64,000 nt of DNA from Pseudomonas sp. GD04091 (GTDB taxonomy: Bacteria > Pseudomonadota > Gammaproteobacteria > Pseudomonadales > Pseudomonadaceae), in assembly GCF_029836165.1 (NCBI RefSeq), contig NZ_JAOEBG010000022.1, positions 34,903 through 98,902 of the forward strand, read 5' to 3'. The position numbers were made by a program, and so were the translations under genes. The notes below the pieces were generated by a model. It was not told the origin of the DNA and ran no database searches. It worked only from the letters and a program-made list of their open reading frames with translations. Shown in pieces: positions 53,623 through 61,823 of the stretch (position 1 is its first letter; every line of letters begins with the position of its first letter).

Positions 53623-54632
53623 GCGGCCACCCCTTGTTCGTCCTCTGTGCCAAGGCTCTGTCGACGTTCGGCGAAATAAGCCTGAACGTTGGCGCACTGC
53701 GCTTGTGTGTCTTGCAAAGCGTTGAACCGGCTGCGGAACTCCTTGCCGCCGGGTCGGGTCGCCAGGTACCAGCCAACGTGCTTGCGGGCGATACGCACGC
53801 CCATCACATCGCCATAGAAGGCATGCAACGCGGCCAGGTGTTCCAGCAGAATGCGTTCCACTTCGTCCAGCGCCGGTGCGGGCAGGTGCTCGCCCGTGCG
53901 CAGGTAATGCTCGATCTCGCGGAAGATCCACGGCCGCCCCTGGGCGGCACGGCCGATCAGCAGGCCGTCGACCCCGGTGGCGTCCAGCACCGCCCGGGCC
54001 TTCTGTGGCGAGGTGATATCGCCGTTGGCGAAGACCGGGATCGACACCGCCTGCTTGATGGCGGCGATGGTGTCGTACTCGGCTTCGCCGGTGTACAGGT
54101 CGGCGCGTGTGCGGCCATGTACCGCCAGCGCCTGGATGCCGGCCTGTTCGGCGATCTTCGCCACATTCAGGCCGTTCTTGTTCGCCCGGTCCCAGCCGGT
54201 GCGAATCTTCAGCGTCACCGGAACCTGCACAGCGCCGACCACGGCGTGAAGGATCTCGCTGACCAGGGCCTCGTCTCTCAATAAAGCAGAGCCGGCGGCC
54301 TTGTTGCAGACTTTTTTTGCCGGGCAGCCCATGTTGATGTCGATGATCTGGGCGCCGGCCTCCACGTTCGCGCGTGCCGCCTCGGCCATCATCTGCGCGT
54401 CGCCGCCGGCGATCTGCACCGAGCGGGGCTCGGGATCGCCTTCGTGAATGCGCCGCAGGCTCGACTTGCGGCTGTTCCACAGGCGCATGTCGCTGGACAC
54501 CATCTCCGATACCACCATGCCCGCGCCGAGGCGTTTGCACAGGGTGCGGAAAGGTTGGTCCGTGACCCCGGCCATGGGTGCCAGGATCAGGTTGTTCTGC
54601 AGTGTATAAGGGCCGATGCGTACCGCCGACAT
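53619..54632 (-). CDS. dusB: DusB, tRNA-dihydrouridine synthase
   Basis: 337-residue flavoenzyme that reduces uridine to dihydrouridine at D-loop positions of tRNA (U17 by DusB in E. coli). The FMN barrel shows LAPMAGVTDQPFR, the catalytic Cys in MGCPAKKVCNK, and the VHGRTRADLYTG block; the C-terminal helical domain includes GVRIARKHVGWYL. First gene of the dusB-fis operon; the gap upstream (54633-54873) holds only a REP remnant. Confidence 0.93.
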   Translation of the reverse strand: MSAVRIGPYTLQNNLILAPMAGVTDQPFRTLCKRLGAGMVVSEMVSSDMRLWNSRKSSLRRIHEGDPEPRSVQIAGGDAQMMAEAARANVEAGAQIIDINMGCPAKKVCNKAAGSALLRDEALVSEILHAVVGAVQVPVTLKIRTGWDRANKNGLNVAKIAEQAGIQALAVHGRTRADLYTGEAEYDTIAAIKQAVSIPVFANGDITSPQKARAVLDATGVDGLLIGRAAQGRPWIFREIEHYLRTGEHLPAPALDEVERILLEHLAALHAFYGDVMGVRIARKHVGWYLATRPGGKEFRSRFNALQDTQAQCANVQAYFAERRQSLGTEDEQGVAA

Positions 54633-54797
54633 AGGTGTTCCCTGTTGTGGGGCCGAATCATTGGAGTTCGAAAAAGGGTTGGCATGATACCCGCTCTCGA
54701 TGACCGGATAAAGATGAATCTGGATAAAATCTGAACAGTTGTGGCGTTATGACCTGCAGCTGTAAATCCCTGTTTTCGCGTTGTTTGCGCGAATCTC

Positions 54798-54836
54798 GGG
54801 CTGCTTTGCAGCCCTTTCGCGGCACAAGACCGCTTG
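54798..54836. repeat. Degenerate single REP unit
   Basis: CCCTTTCGCGGCACAAGACCGC is a partial REP without a facing partner. Confidence 0.55.
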
Positions 54837-54873
54837 TGCGGCGTGGCTGCCGGGCGGGCGTGCCGCTGGTCGC

Positions 54874-56199
54874 TTATTCAGGGGAGCGGAAGCTGAGGCT
54901 GTAATTCACCGCCTTCGGTCCCGGGTCGAGGATGTCCAGGGCGATGTGGATCGGGGTCTGGCTCGGCATCTCGCCGCGCCCGGCCAGCTCGCCGGAAAGG
55001 TACTCGCTGGGCTTGAAGCGTCGGCTGGCGATCAGCTGGCCGTTGAGGTCGGCGAAGCGCAGCTCCAGCAGTGGGAAGGGCTGGGCGAAGGGCGCGCGGT
55101 TGTAGATGATCGCGTCGACGATCAGCGCGCCCTTGAAGTCGGGGTGGCTGCGCACCACCAGGTTGCTGCTCTTGATCCGCGAGATGTCGACGCGGGTCGG
55201 CACCTGGCAGCCGAGCATCGGGCACACCTGCTGGAACCAGGGGCGGTACTGGTCCTGGCGGGCCATTTCGTCGAAGTGGAACCAGACATACTGGAAGGCC
55301 AGCGCCCCGGCGGCCAGGAGTGTCAGGAAACCCCACAGCAAGCGCTTGCCCCAGTTCGGTGCAGGTTTTTCCCAGCCCAGCTGCAACGGGTCATCGACTA
55401 CATCGACCAGGGGTTCCTTGCGCGGGCGCTCGGGCTTGTTGGCCAGGCTCGGCTCCAGGCGCTGGTCGGGCTGCTCGTCGGGTTCGTCGTCGCGGGCCGA
55501 GAAATGCTCGCTGCGGCCTTCGCCATCGAGCGCCGACAGGCCAGTCTCCGGCACCGGCTCGTCGCGGGTGGAAAGGCGCTCCAACGGTTCGTCGAGGTCT
55601 TCGGCGCGGGGCTGATGGCGTACGGGTGGCTCGTCGTCCTGGTCGAGGTCGGCGGTTCCGAGGGTAGGCTCCGTGCGGTCATCGTCGACAGGTTCGAGCT
55701 CCAGCGGCTCCTGCTCGACCAGTACCGGCGCCTCATTGCGCTCCGGCGCAGGCTGCAGCGGTTCGTCGGTGGCGGTACCGAACAGTTCGTCGGCGTGTTC
55801 GTCAGCGCCCTGGTCGTCACGCCGTGCCTGCAGCACGCCCTTCGGGCCGGCGCCGCGGCGGTCACCCGGGGTGCGCCGTTCGAGGCGTGCCAGTTCCTGG
55901 TCAAGGTCCAGGGCGTCCAGCTCCTCGGCAGTCACCGCCCAGCTGTCTTCGCCGGGTATCGGGCTTTCGCCCAGAGGTTCGGCTGCCGGTGCCGCTGGCG
56001 CGGCGGGTTCTGGCGTCGGCGCGGCGGCGCTGGCCTCGGCGCTGGTCGCGCGGTTCTGCTCCAGCAGCTGTTTCGCCGCGTTGAACACCTGCAGGCAGTT
56101 GCCGCAGCGCACCACGCCACGGGCCAGGCTCAGCTGGTGGTGGGTGACGCGAAAGCTGGTCTGGCAATGCGGGCACTGGGTGACGAAACTGTCGGTCAT
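54874..56199 (-). CDS. Zinc-ribbon DUF3426 membrane protein
   Basis: 441-residue protein of the MJ0042-type zinc ribbon/DUF3426 family. The N-terminal QCPHCQTSFRV...VVRCGNCLQVF holds four Zn-ligand cysteines (residues 9-36). Residues about 45-275 form a long acidic, low-complexity Pro/Glu/Asp-rich linker; one membrane helix follows (about 285-305, LLWGFLTLLAAGALAFQYVWF) and a C-terminal DUF3426 domain (about 310-440). Function unknown; it sits between prmA and dusB as in P. aeruginosa. Confidence 0.82.
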   Translation of the reverse strand: MTDSFVTQCPHCQTSFRVTHHQLSLARGVVRCGNCLQVFNAAKQLLEQNRATSAEASAAAPTPEPAAPAAPAAEPLGESPIPGEDSWAVTAEELDALDLDQELARLERRTPGDRRGAGPKGVLQARRDDQGADEHADELFGTATDEPLQPAPERNEAPVLVEQEPLELEPVDDDRTEPTLGTADLDQDDEPPVRHQPRAEDLDEPLERLSTRDEPVPETGLSALDGEGRSEHFSARDDEPDEQPDQRLEPSLANKPERPRKEPLVDVVDDPLQLGWEKPAPNWGKRLLWGFLTLLAAGALAFQYVWFHFDEMARQDQYRPWFQQVCPMLGCQVPTRVDISRIKSSNLVVRSHPDFKGALIVDAIIYNRAPFAQPFPLLELRFADLNGQLIASRRFKPSEYLSGELAGRGEMPSQTPIHIALDILDPGPKAVNYSLSFRSPE

Positions 56200-56242
56200 G
56201 CGGCGATCCGGGGAGCTGTGCAGGAATTGATTCTAGGCGCGC

Positions 56243-57121
56243 TTAGCGGCGGCGACCACTGATGCGTACCCAGCCGTCGCGCACGACGATCGGGTCGAGG
56301 TCGAAATCGGCGGCATAGGCGGCGGCCACTTCCTCGCCCTGTTCGGCGAGGATGCCCGACAATGCCAGCAGGCCGCCGGGGCGCACCAGGCCGGACAGTT
56401 GCGGCGCCAGCGACACCAGCGGACCGGCGAGGATGTTGGCGACCAGCACGTCGGCCTGCATGGCCGGCATCTGTTCGGGCAGGTACAGGGCGAACAGTTC
56501 GTCGGCGATGCCATTGCGCTGGGCATTGTCACGCGACGCTTCCAGGGCTTGCACGTCGATGTCGGTACCGATCGCCTCACGGGCGCCAAGCAGCAGCGCG
56601 GCGATGGCGAGGATGCCCGAGCCGCAGCCGAAGTCCAGCACCTGCGTGCCGTCGAGCTGCTGGCCGTCGAGCCACTCCAGGCACAGGGCGGTGGTCGGAT
56701 GGGTGCCGGTGCCGAAGGCCAGGCCCGGGTCGAGCAGCAGGTTGACCGCGTCCTTCTCCGGGGCCTCGTGCCAGCTCGGCACGATCCACAGGCGCTGGCC
56801 GAAGCGCATGGGCTGGAAGTTGTCCATCCAGCTGCGCTCCCAGTCCTGGTCCTCGATCACCTCGGCGTGGTGCTCGGGCAGTTCGGCGGCGGTCAGCAGA
56901 CGCAGGTGGGCGAATACCTGCTCGGGCTCGGCGTCGGCCTCGAACAGGGCCAGCAAGTGGGTGTGCGACCACAGAGGGGTGGTGTTGAGGTCCGGCTCGA
57001 AGATCGGCTGGTCTTCGGCGTCCATGAAGGTCACCGAGACGGCACCCACTTCCAGCAGGGCGTCTTCGTAGGTTTCGGCTTGTTCCGGGCTGATGGCCAG
57101 GCGTACTTGCAGCCAGGGCAT
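56243..57121 (-). CDS. prmA: PrmA, ribosomal protein L11 methyltransferase
   Basis: 292-residue SAM-dependent enzyme that trimethylates ribosomal protein L11. The N-terminal L11-recognition domain (residues 1-60) precedes the Rossmann domain with VLDFGCGSGILAIAALLLGA and the GTGTHPTTALCLEWL linker block. The start is at MPWLQVRL; three residues further upstream another Met is possible. Confidence 0.93.
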   Translation of the reverse strand: MPWLQVRLAISPEQAETYEDALLEVGAVSVTFMDAEDQPIFEPDLNTTPLWSHTHLLALFEADAEPEQVFAHLRLLTAAELPEHHAEVIEDQDWERSWMDNFQPMRFGQRLWIVPSWHEAPEKDAVNLLLDPGLAFGTGTHPTTALCLEWLDGQQLDGTQVLDFGCGSGILAIAALLLGAREAIGTDIDVQALEASRDNAQRNGIADELFALYLPEQMPAMQADVLVANILAGPLVSLAPQLSGLVRPGGLLALSGILAEQGEEVAAAYAADFDLDPIVVRDGWVRISGRRR

Positions 57122-57272
57122 GGCGGGCACCTTTGGGAAATCGACAGGGGCAGCCCGAGGCTGCGCGAAAAGGCCGCCAGTTTACGCGAGTGCAGGGGGT
57201 TTGTAGAGGACGGTGGACCTGAAGATACCGCACTCGTTGTGGGAGCGACCGGGAAGGCCTTCTGAAGGGCAA

Positions 57273-57300
57273 TAAAAAACCCCGGCACAGGGCCGGGGCT
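57273..57300 (-). terminator. Terminator of aroQ-accB-accC
   Basis: A CCCCGGC/GCCGGGG stem with a short loop is followed on the minus strand by TTTTTT, about 20 bases after the accC stop. Confidence 0.85.
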
Positions 57301-57320
57301 TGTTCATCACGCTAACGCGA

Positions 57321-58676
57321 TCACTCCTGGTTGGCCAGTTTGTGCTCGAGGTAGTGGATGTTGACGCCGCCTTTGCAGAAACCTTCATCACGCACCAGGT
57401 CGCGGTGCAGCGGGATGTTGGTCTTGATGCCGTCGACGACGATCTCGTCCAGGGCATTGCGCATGCGCGCCATGGCTTCGTCGCGGTCCTTGCCGTAGGT
57501 GATCAGCTTGCCGATCAGCGAGTCGTAGTTCGGCGGAACCGAGTAACCGCTGTACAGGTGCGAATCGACGCGAACGCCGTTGCCGCCCGGTGCGTGGAAG
57601 TGCTTCACCTTGCCAGGGCTCGGGATGAACTTCTTCGGGTCTTCGGCGTTGATCCGGCACTCCAGCGAGTGGCCGCGGATCACCACGTCTTCCTGGCGGA
57701 ACGACAGCTTGTTGCCAGCGGCGATGCTGAGCATCTCCTTGACGATGTCGATGCCGGTGACCATTTCCGAAACCGGGTGCTCCACCTGGACGCGGGTGTT
57801 CATCTCGATGAAGTAGAAGCGGCCGTTTTCGTACAGGAACTCGAAGGTACCGGCACCGCGGTAGCCGATCTCGATGCACGCATCGACGCAACGCTTGAAG
57901 ACTTCCTGGCGGGCCTTCTCGTCGATGCCCGGGGCCGGGGCTTCTTCCAGTACCTTCTGGTGACGGCGCTGCAGCGAGCAGTCGCGGTCGCCCAGGTGGA
58001 TGGCGTTGCCCTGGCCGTCGGACAGTACCTGGACTTCCACGTGACGTGGGTTGGTCAGGAACTTCTCGAGATACACCATCGGGTTGCCGAAGGCGGCACC
58101 GGCTTCGGTACGGGTGAGCTTGGCCGAGGAAATCAGGTCCTCTTCCTTGTGCACCACGCGCATGCCGCGACCACCACCGCCACCGGCGGCCTTGATGATC
58201 ACCGGGTAACCCACCTCGCGGGCGATCGCCAGCGCGGTTTCTTCATCTTCCGGCAGCGGGCCGTCGGAGCCCGGCACGGTCGGCACGCCCGATTTGATCA
58301 TCGCGTCCTTGGCCGAGACCTTGTCGCCCATCAGGCGAATGGTGTCGGCTTTCGGGCCGATGAAGGCGAAACCGGACTTTTCCACCTGCTCGGCGAAGTC
58401 GGCGTTTTCCGCGAGGAAGCCGTAGCCCGGGTGGATGGCGGTGGCGCCTGTCACTTCGGCGGCGGCGATGATCGCCGGGATGTGCAGGTAGGACTCCTTG
58501 GACGATGCAGGGCCGATGCAGACCGACTCGTCTGCCAGGCCCAGGTGCATCAGTTCACGGTCGGCGGTGGAGTGCACGGCGACGGTCTTGATGCCCAGCT
58601 CTTTGCAGGCACGCAGGATCCGCAGGGCAATTTCCCCACGGTTGGCGATCAGAACTTTTTCAAGTTTCCCAGACAT
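57321..58676 (-). CDS. accC: AccC, biotin carboxylase subunit of acetyl-CoA carboxylase
   Basis: 451-residue ATP-grasp enzyme that carboxylates biotin on AccB using bicarbonate. KVLIANRGEIALRILRACKELG opens it; IHPGYGFLAENADFAEQVEK, GGGGRGMRVV, GDRDCSLQRRHQK and EMNTRVQVEHPVSEM follow in order. It follows accB by 17 bases. A terminator lies after its stop. Confidence 0.97.
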   Translation of the reverse strand: MSGKLEKVLIANRGEIALRILRACKELGIKTVAVHSTADRELMHLGLADESVCIGPASSKESYLHIPAIIAAAEVTGATAIHPGYGFLAENADFAEQVEKSGFAFIGPKADTIRLMGDKVSAKDAMIKSGVPTVPGSDGPLPEDEETALAIAREVGYPVIIKAAGGGGGRGMRVVHKEEDLISSAKLTRTEAGAAFGNPMVYLEKFLTNPRHVEVQVLSDGQGNAIHLGDRDCSLQRRHQKVLEEAPAPGIDEKARQEVFKRCVDACIEIGYRGAGTFEFLYENGRFYFIEMNTRVQVEHPVSEMVTGIDIVKEMLSIAAGNKLSFRQEDVVIRGHSLECRINAEDPKKFIPSPGKVKHFHAPGGNGVRVDSHLYSGYSVPPNYDSLIGKLITYGKDRDEAMARMRNALDEIVVDGIKTNIPLHRDLVRDEGFCKGGVNIHYLEHKLANQE

Positions 58677-58693
58677 CGTTGGTTCTCCGCGAA

Positions 58694-59158
58694 TCAAACG
58701 ATGGTGAACAGCGGCTGGTCGAACTCAACCGGCTGACCGTCTTCTACCAGGATGGCGTCGATCACACCGCCGATGTCGGCTTCGATGTGGTTCATCATCT
58801 TCATGGCTTCGACGATGCACAGGGTGTCGCCTTTCTTCACGGCCTGGCCGACTTCAGCGAAGTTCGGCGAGGTCGGCGACGGCTTGCGGTAGAAGGTGCC
58901 GACCATCGGCGAGCGGACCACGGTGCCTTTCAGGGCGGGTGCGGCGGCAGCGGCTTCGGCTACTGGAGCAACTGCGGCGACCGGTGCGGCGGCGACCGGA
59001 GCGGCCATCGGCGCCGGAGCGGCGAAGTACTGAGCGCCGGCCGGGGTCTTGCTGTGACGGCTGATGCGAACGGACTCTTCGCCTTCCTTGATCTCCAGTT
59101 CGTCGATGCCAGACTCTTCCAGCAGTTCGATCAGCTTCTTGACTTTACGGATATCCAT
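58694..59158 (-). CDS. accB: AccB, biotin carboxyl carrier protein
   Basis: 154-residue carrier. A charged N-terminal helix, an Ala/Pro-rich linker (residues about 40-75, AAPAPMAAPVAAAP) and the C-terminal biotinyl domain with the biotinylated Lys in VEAMKMMNHIEAD (near residue 119). First step of fatty-acid synthesis with AccC. It lies 102 bases after aroQ on the same strand. Confidence 0.97.
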   Translation of the reverse strand: MDIRKVKKLIELLEESGIDELEIKEGEESVRISRHSKTPAGAQYFAAPAPMAAPVAAAPVAAVAPVAEAAAAAPALKGTVVRSPMVGTFYRKPSPTSPNFAEVGQAVKKGDTLCIVEAMKMMNHIEADIGGVIDAILVEDGQPVEFDQPLFTIV

Positions 59159-59260
59159 TAATCATCAACTCCCAAGGTTCGGTCGGGGACGTAATTTGAA
59201 AACGTGTCGAAAACGTTTCTTCATGAGCCTCGGCCCGAAAGGGGCCAAGGCCTTGTGTCA

Positions 59261-59713
59261 TCAGGGCTGTGCGTTGGCAGCCAGGTGTTCCAGCGCGGAC
59301 TCCAGGGCCAACCGGTAGCCGGTGGCGCCAAGGCCGCAGATCACCCCTACCGCGACATCGGAGAAGTAGGAGTGGTGACGGAACGGTTCACGCTTGTGCA
59401 CGTTGGACAGGTGCACTTCGATGAATGGGATGCTCACCGCGAGCAATGCGTCACGTAATGCGACGCTGGTGTGGGTGAAAGCGGCCGGATTGATCAGGAT
59501 GAAGTCCACGCCTTCGTTGCGTGCGGCGTGGATGCGATCGATCAATTCGTACTCGGCATTGCTCTGCAGGTATTGCAGATGGTGGCCGGCGGCGCGGGCG
59601 CGCTGCTCCAGGTCCTGATTGATCTGCGCCAGGGTGGCGGCGCCATAGTGGCCCGGTTCGCGGGTGCCGAGCAGGTTCAGGTTGGGGCCGTGCAGCACCA
59701 GTAGCGTTGCCAT
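59261..59713 (-). CDS. aroQ: AroQ, type II 3-dehydroquinate dehydratase
   Basis: 150-residue enzyme of the shikimate pathway (3-dehydroquinate to 3-dehydroshikimate). The LVLHGPNLNLLGTREPGHYG loop, catalytic Tyr in EPGHYG, the NPAAFTHTSVALRDAL motif and the HLSNVHKREPFRHHS block are all typical. The start follows an upstream in-frame extension without ribosome site. It leads the aroQ-accB-accC operon. Confidence 0.95.
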   Translation of the reverse strand: MATLLVLHGPNLNLLGTREPGHYGAATLAQINQDLEQRARAAGHHLQYLQSNAEYELIDRIHAARNEGVDFILINPAAFTHTSVALRDALLAVSIPFIEVHLSNVHKREPFRHHSYFSDVAVGVICGLGATGYRLALESALEHLAANAQP

Positions 59714-59832
59714 CTGCGATTCCTTGGTTTTGTAGGGCAATTCGACATAGCGCGGCGACTATGCCGCAACAAGTGATGGGTGTCCAGTTCCCGGCAATAG
59801 CCAGCACGATGTCCGAGGTTCGCGCAAAGTAT

Positions 59833-59858
59833 GTGACCAGATGATTAAGTCTGGTCAC
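59833..59858. promoter_or_regulatory. Perfect 9-bp inverted repeat upstream of aroQ-accBC
   Basis: GTGACCAGA and TCTGGTCAC flank an eight-base AT-rich centre, 120 bases ahead of aroQ and 33 bases after dsbD. The half-site TGGTC resembles GntR/FadR-type operators. A terminator for dsbD is less likely because no T run follows. Confidence 0.5.
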
Positions 59859-59890
59859 TGGCCGCGAGATTTTTCACAGGTAGCGGGAAG

Positions 59891-61648
59891 TTATAGACCC
59901 AGTTGGCCGCGCACGCGCGCGACGACTTCAGCAAAGTCGCCGGCATTTATCTCGCCAATGACCCGATCGGCGGTCATTTCGCTGCCGTTCGCGGCAAAGA
60001 ACATCAGCGCGGGCGGGCCGAACAGGCGGTAGCGGTCGAGCAGGGCGCGCTGCTCGGCGTTGCTCTCGGTGATGTCGAAGCGCAGCAGGCGGAAGACGCC
60101 CAGTTGCGGCTGGACCTGTGGCGCGTTGAGTACTTCATGCTCGATCACCTTGCAGCTGATGCACCAGTCGGCGTACCAGTCGAGCAGTACCGGTTGGCCT
60201 GCCGCCTTGGCCTCGGCCAGGGCGGCGTCGAGGGCGGCGGGTGTGGTGATGGTCTGCCAGGCGTCGGCTCTGGTCACCACGGCGCTGCCGGCCACGACCG
60301 GTTGCGGCAGCGGGCGCAGGGGATCGCCCTGGCCGCTCAGGGCGCCATACCAGCAGGCCAGGGCATAGACCAGCAGGGCCAGGCCGAGCAGTTGTGCCAG
60401 GCGCTGGCGCGGCGTCTTGACCACGAACTCCAGGGCGCCGAGGAACAACGCCACCCCCGCCGCCAGCAGGCCGATCAGCAGCAGGGTGAGCGGCCCCGGC
60501 AGCACACGGCTGAGCAGGCCGATGGCCAGGCCCAGCAACAGCACGCCGATGGCGTTCTTCACTGTGTTCATCCATGGCCCGCTCTTCGGCAGCCACGCCG
60601 CGCCGCCGGTGGCCACCAGCAACAGTGGCGCCCCCATGCCCAGGCCGAGGGCGAACAGCTTCAGGGCCCCTCCAAGCGCGTCACCGCTGGCGCTGATGTA
60701 CAGCAGCGCACCGGCCAGCGGCGCTGACACGCACGGCGAGACCAGCAGGCTGGACAGCACCCCAAGCACCGCCGCGCCGAGTAGCGAGCCGCCCCTGGTG
60801 CGGTGGGCGAGGCGGTCCAGGCGACTGCTCAGCGCCTGCGGCAGCTTGATGTCGAACAGGCCGAACATGGCCAGGGCGAACAACACGAAGAACGCGGCGA
60901 ACGGTACCAGCACCCAGGCCGATTGCAGGCGCGCCTGCAGGTTCAGGCCGGCGCCGAACAGGCCCATCAGCGCGCCGAGCACGGCGAAGCTCGCCGCCAT
61001 CGGCAGCACATAGGCCAGCGACAGTGCCAGCCCGCGCAGGCCGCCGACCTGGCCGCGCAGGACCACGCCGGAGAGGATCGGCAGCATCGGCAGCACGCAA
61101 GGGGTGAAGGTCAGGCCGACCCCGGCGAGGAAGAACAGCAGCAGCGATTTCCAGTTCCAACCCGGTTCGGCGGTCGCCGGCTGCGGGGCGCCTTCGCCGT
61201 CGATGCGCAACCGCTCGGTTTCCGGCGGATAGCACAGGCCCTTGTCGGCACAGCCCTGGTAGCCCACCACTAGGGTGAAGGCCCGCGCGTCGCTGCGTGG
61301 CAGTTCGATGTCGACTACCCCGTGGTACACCTCGACATCGCCGAAGAACTCGTCGTGCTTGGCCTCGCCCTTGGGGATGTCCGGAGTGCCCAGCTTGATG
61401 TCCGCAGGCTCGGTGCGGAACTGGAAGCGGTGACGGTAGAGGTAGTAGCCGTCGGTGGCGACGAAGCGCAGCTTGAGGGTCTGGGCGTTGGCCTGGACCA
61501 GGCTGAGCTTGAAGGCTTCGTGCACCGGCAGGAAATCGGCGCTGTTGGCGGTGGCGCCGAGGGTGGCACTGGGGCGGTTGTCGAGCAGGCCGGTGGCGAA
61601 GGCGGGGCTGGCCAGCAGCAGGAACAACAGGAAAAGCAGGCGGCGCAT
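59891..61648 (-). CDS. dsbD: DsbD, thiol:disulfide interchange protein
   Basis: 585-residue inner-membrane reductant carrier that brings electrons from thioredoxin to the periplasm. Signal peptide (1-22); N-terminal domain with the CxxxxxC pair in YQGCADKGLCYP; eight membrane helices whose two Cys lie in LTFTPCVLPMLPI and LLVSPCVSAPLAGA; C-terminal thioredoxin domain with WCISC. All six active cysteines are kept. The start at MRRLLF follows from the signal peptide; longer frames run through REP DNA. Confidence 0.93.
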   Translation of the reverse strand: MRRLLFLLFLLLASPAFATGLLDNRPSATLGATANSADFLPVHEAFKLSLVQANAQTLKLRFVATDGYYLYRHRFQFRTEPADIKLGTPDIPKGEAKHDEFFGDVEVYHGVVDIELPRSDARAFTLVVGYQGCADKGLCYPPETERLRIDGEGAPQPATAEPGWNWKSLLLFFLAGVGLTFTPCVLPMLPILSGVVLRGQVGGLRGLALSLAYVLPMAASFAVLGALMGLFGAGLNLQARLQSAWVLVPFAAFFVLFALAMFGLFDIKLPQALSSRLDRLAHRTRGGSLLGAAVLGVLSSLLVSPCVSAPLAGALLYISASGDALGGALKLFALGLGMGAPLLLVATGGAAWLPKSGPWMNTVKNAIGVLLLGLAIGLLSRVLPGPLTLLLIGLLAAGVALFLGALEFVVKTPRQRLAQLLGLALLVYALACWYGALSGQGDPLRPLPQPVVAGSAVVTRADAWQTITTPAALDAALAEAKAAGQPVLLDWYADWCISCKVIEHEVLNAPQVQPQLGVFRLLRFDITESNAEQRALLDRYRLFGPPALMFFAANGSEMTADRVIGEINAGDFAEVVARVRGQLGL

Positions 61649-61703
61649 GGCGGACTCGCGAGGTGGAACGTGGCGGGCATGATAGCGGAGTTGGCCGAAA
61701 TTG

Positions 61704-61803
61704 GGGTCGCTGCGCGGCCCATCGCGACACAAGGCCGCTCCTACAGGGCAGCGCGGTTTCCTGTAGGAGCGGCCTTGTGTCGCGATCGAGGGCAGAGCCC
61801 TCG
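61704..61803. repeat. REP inverted pair between the chemoreceptor gene and dsbD
   Basis: Facing CGCGACACAAGGCCGCTCCTAC arms, with flanking short inverted repeats, fill most of the gap. Confidence 0.86.
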
Positions 61804-61823
61804 CAATCCGGGCCATGCCGATG

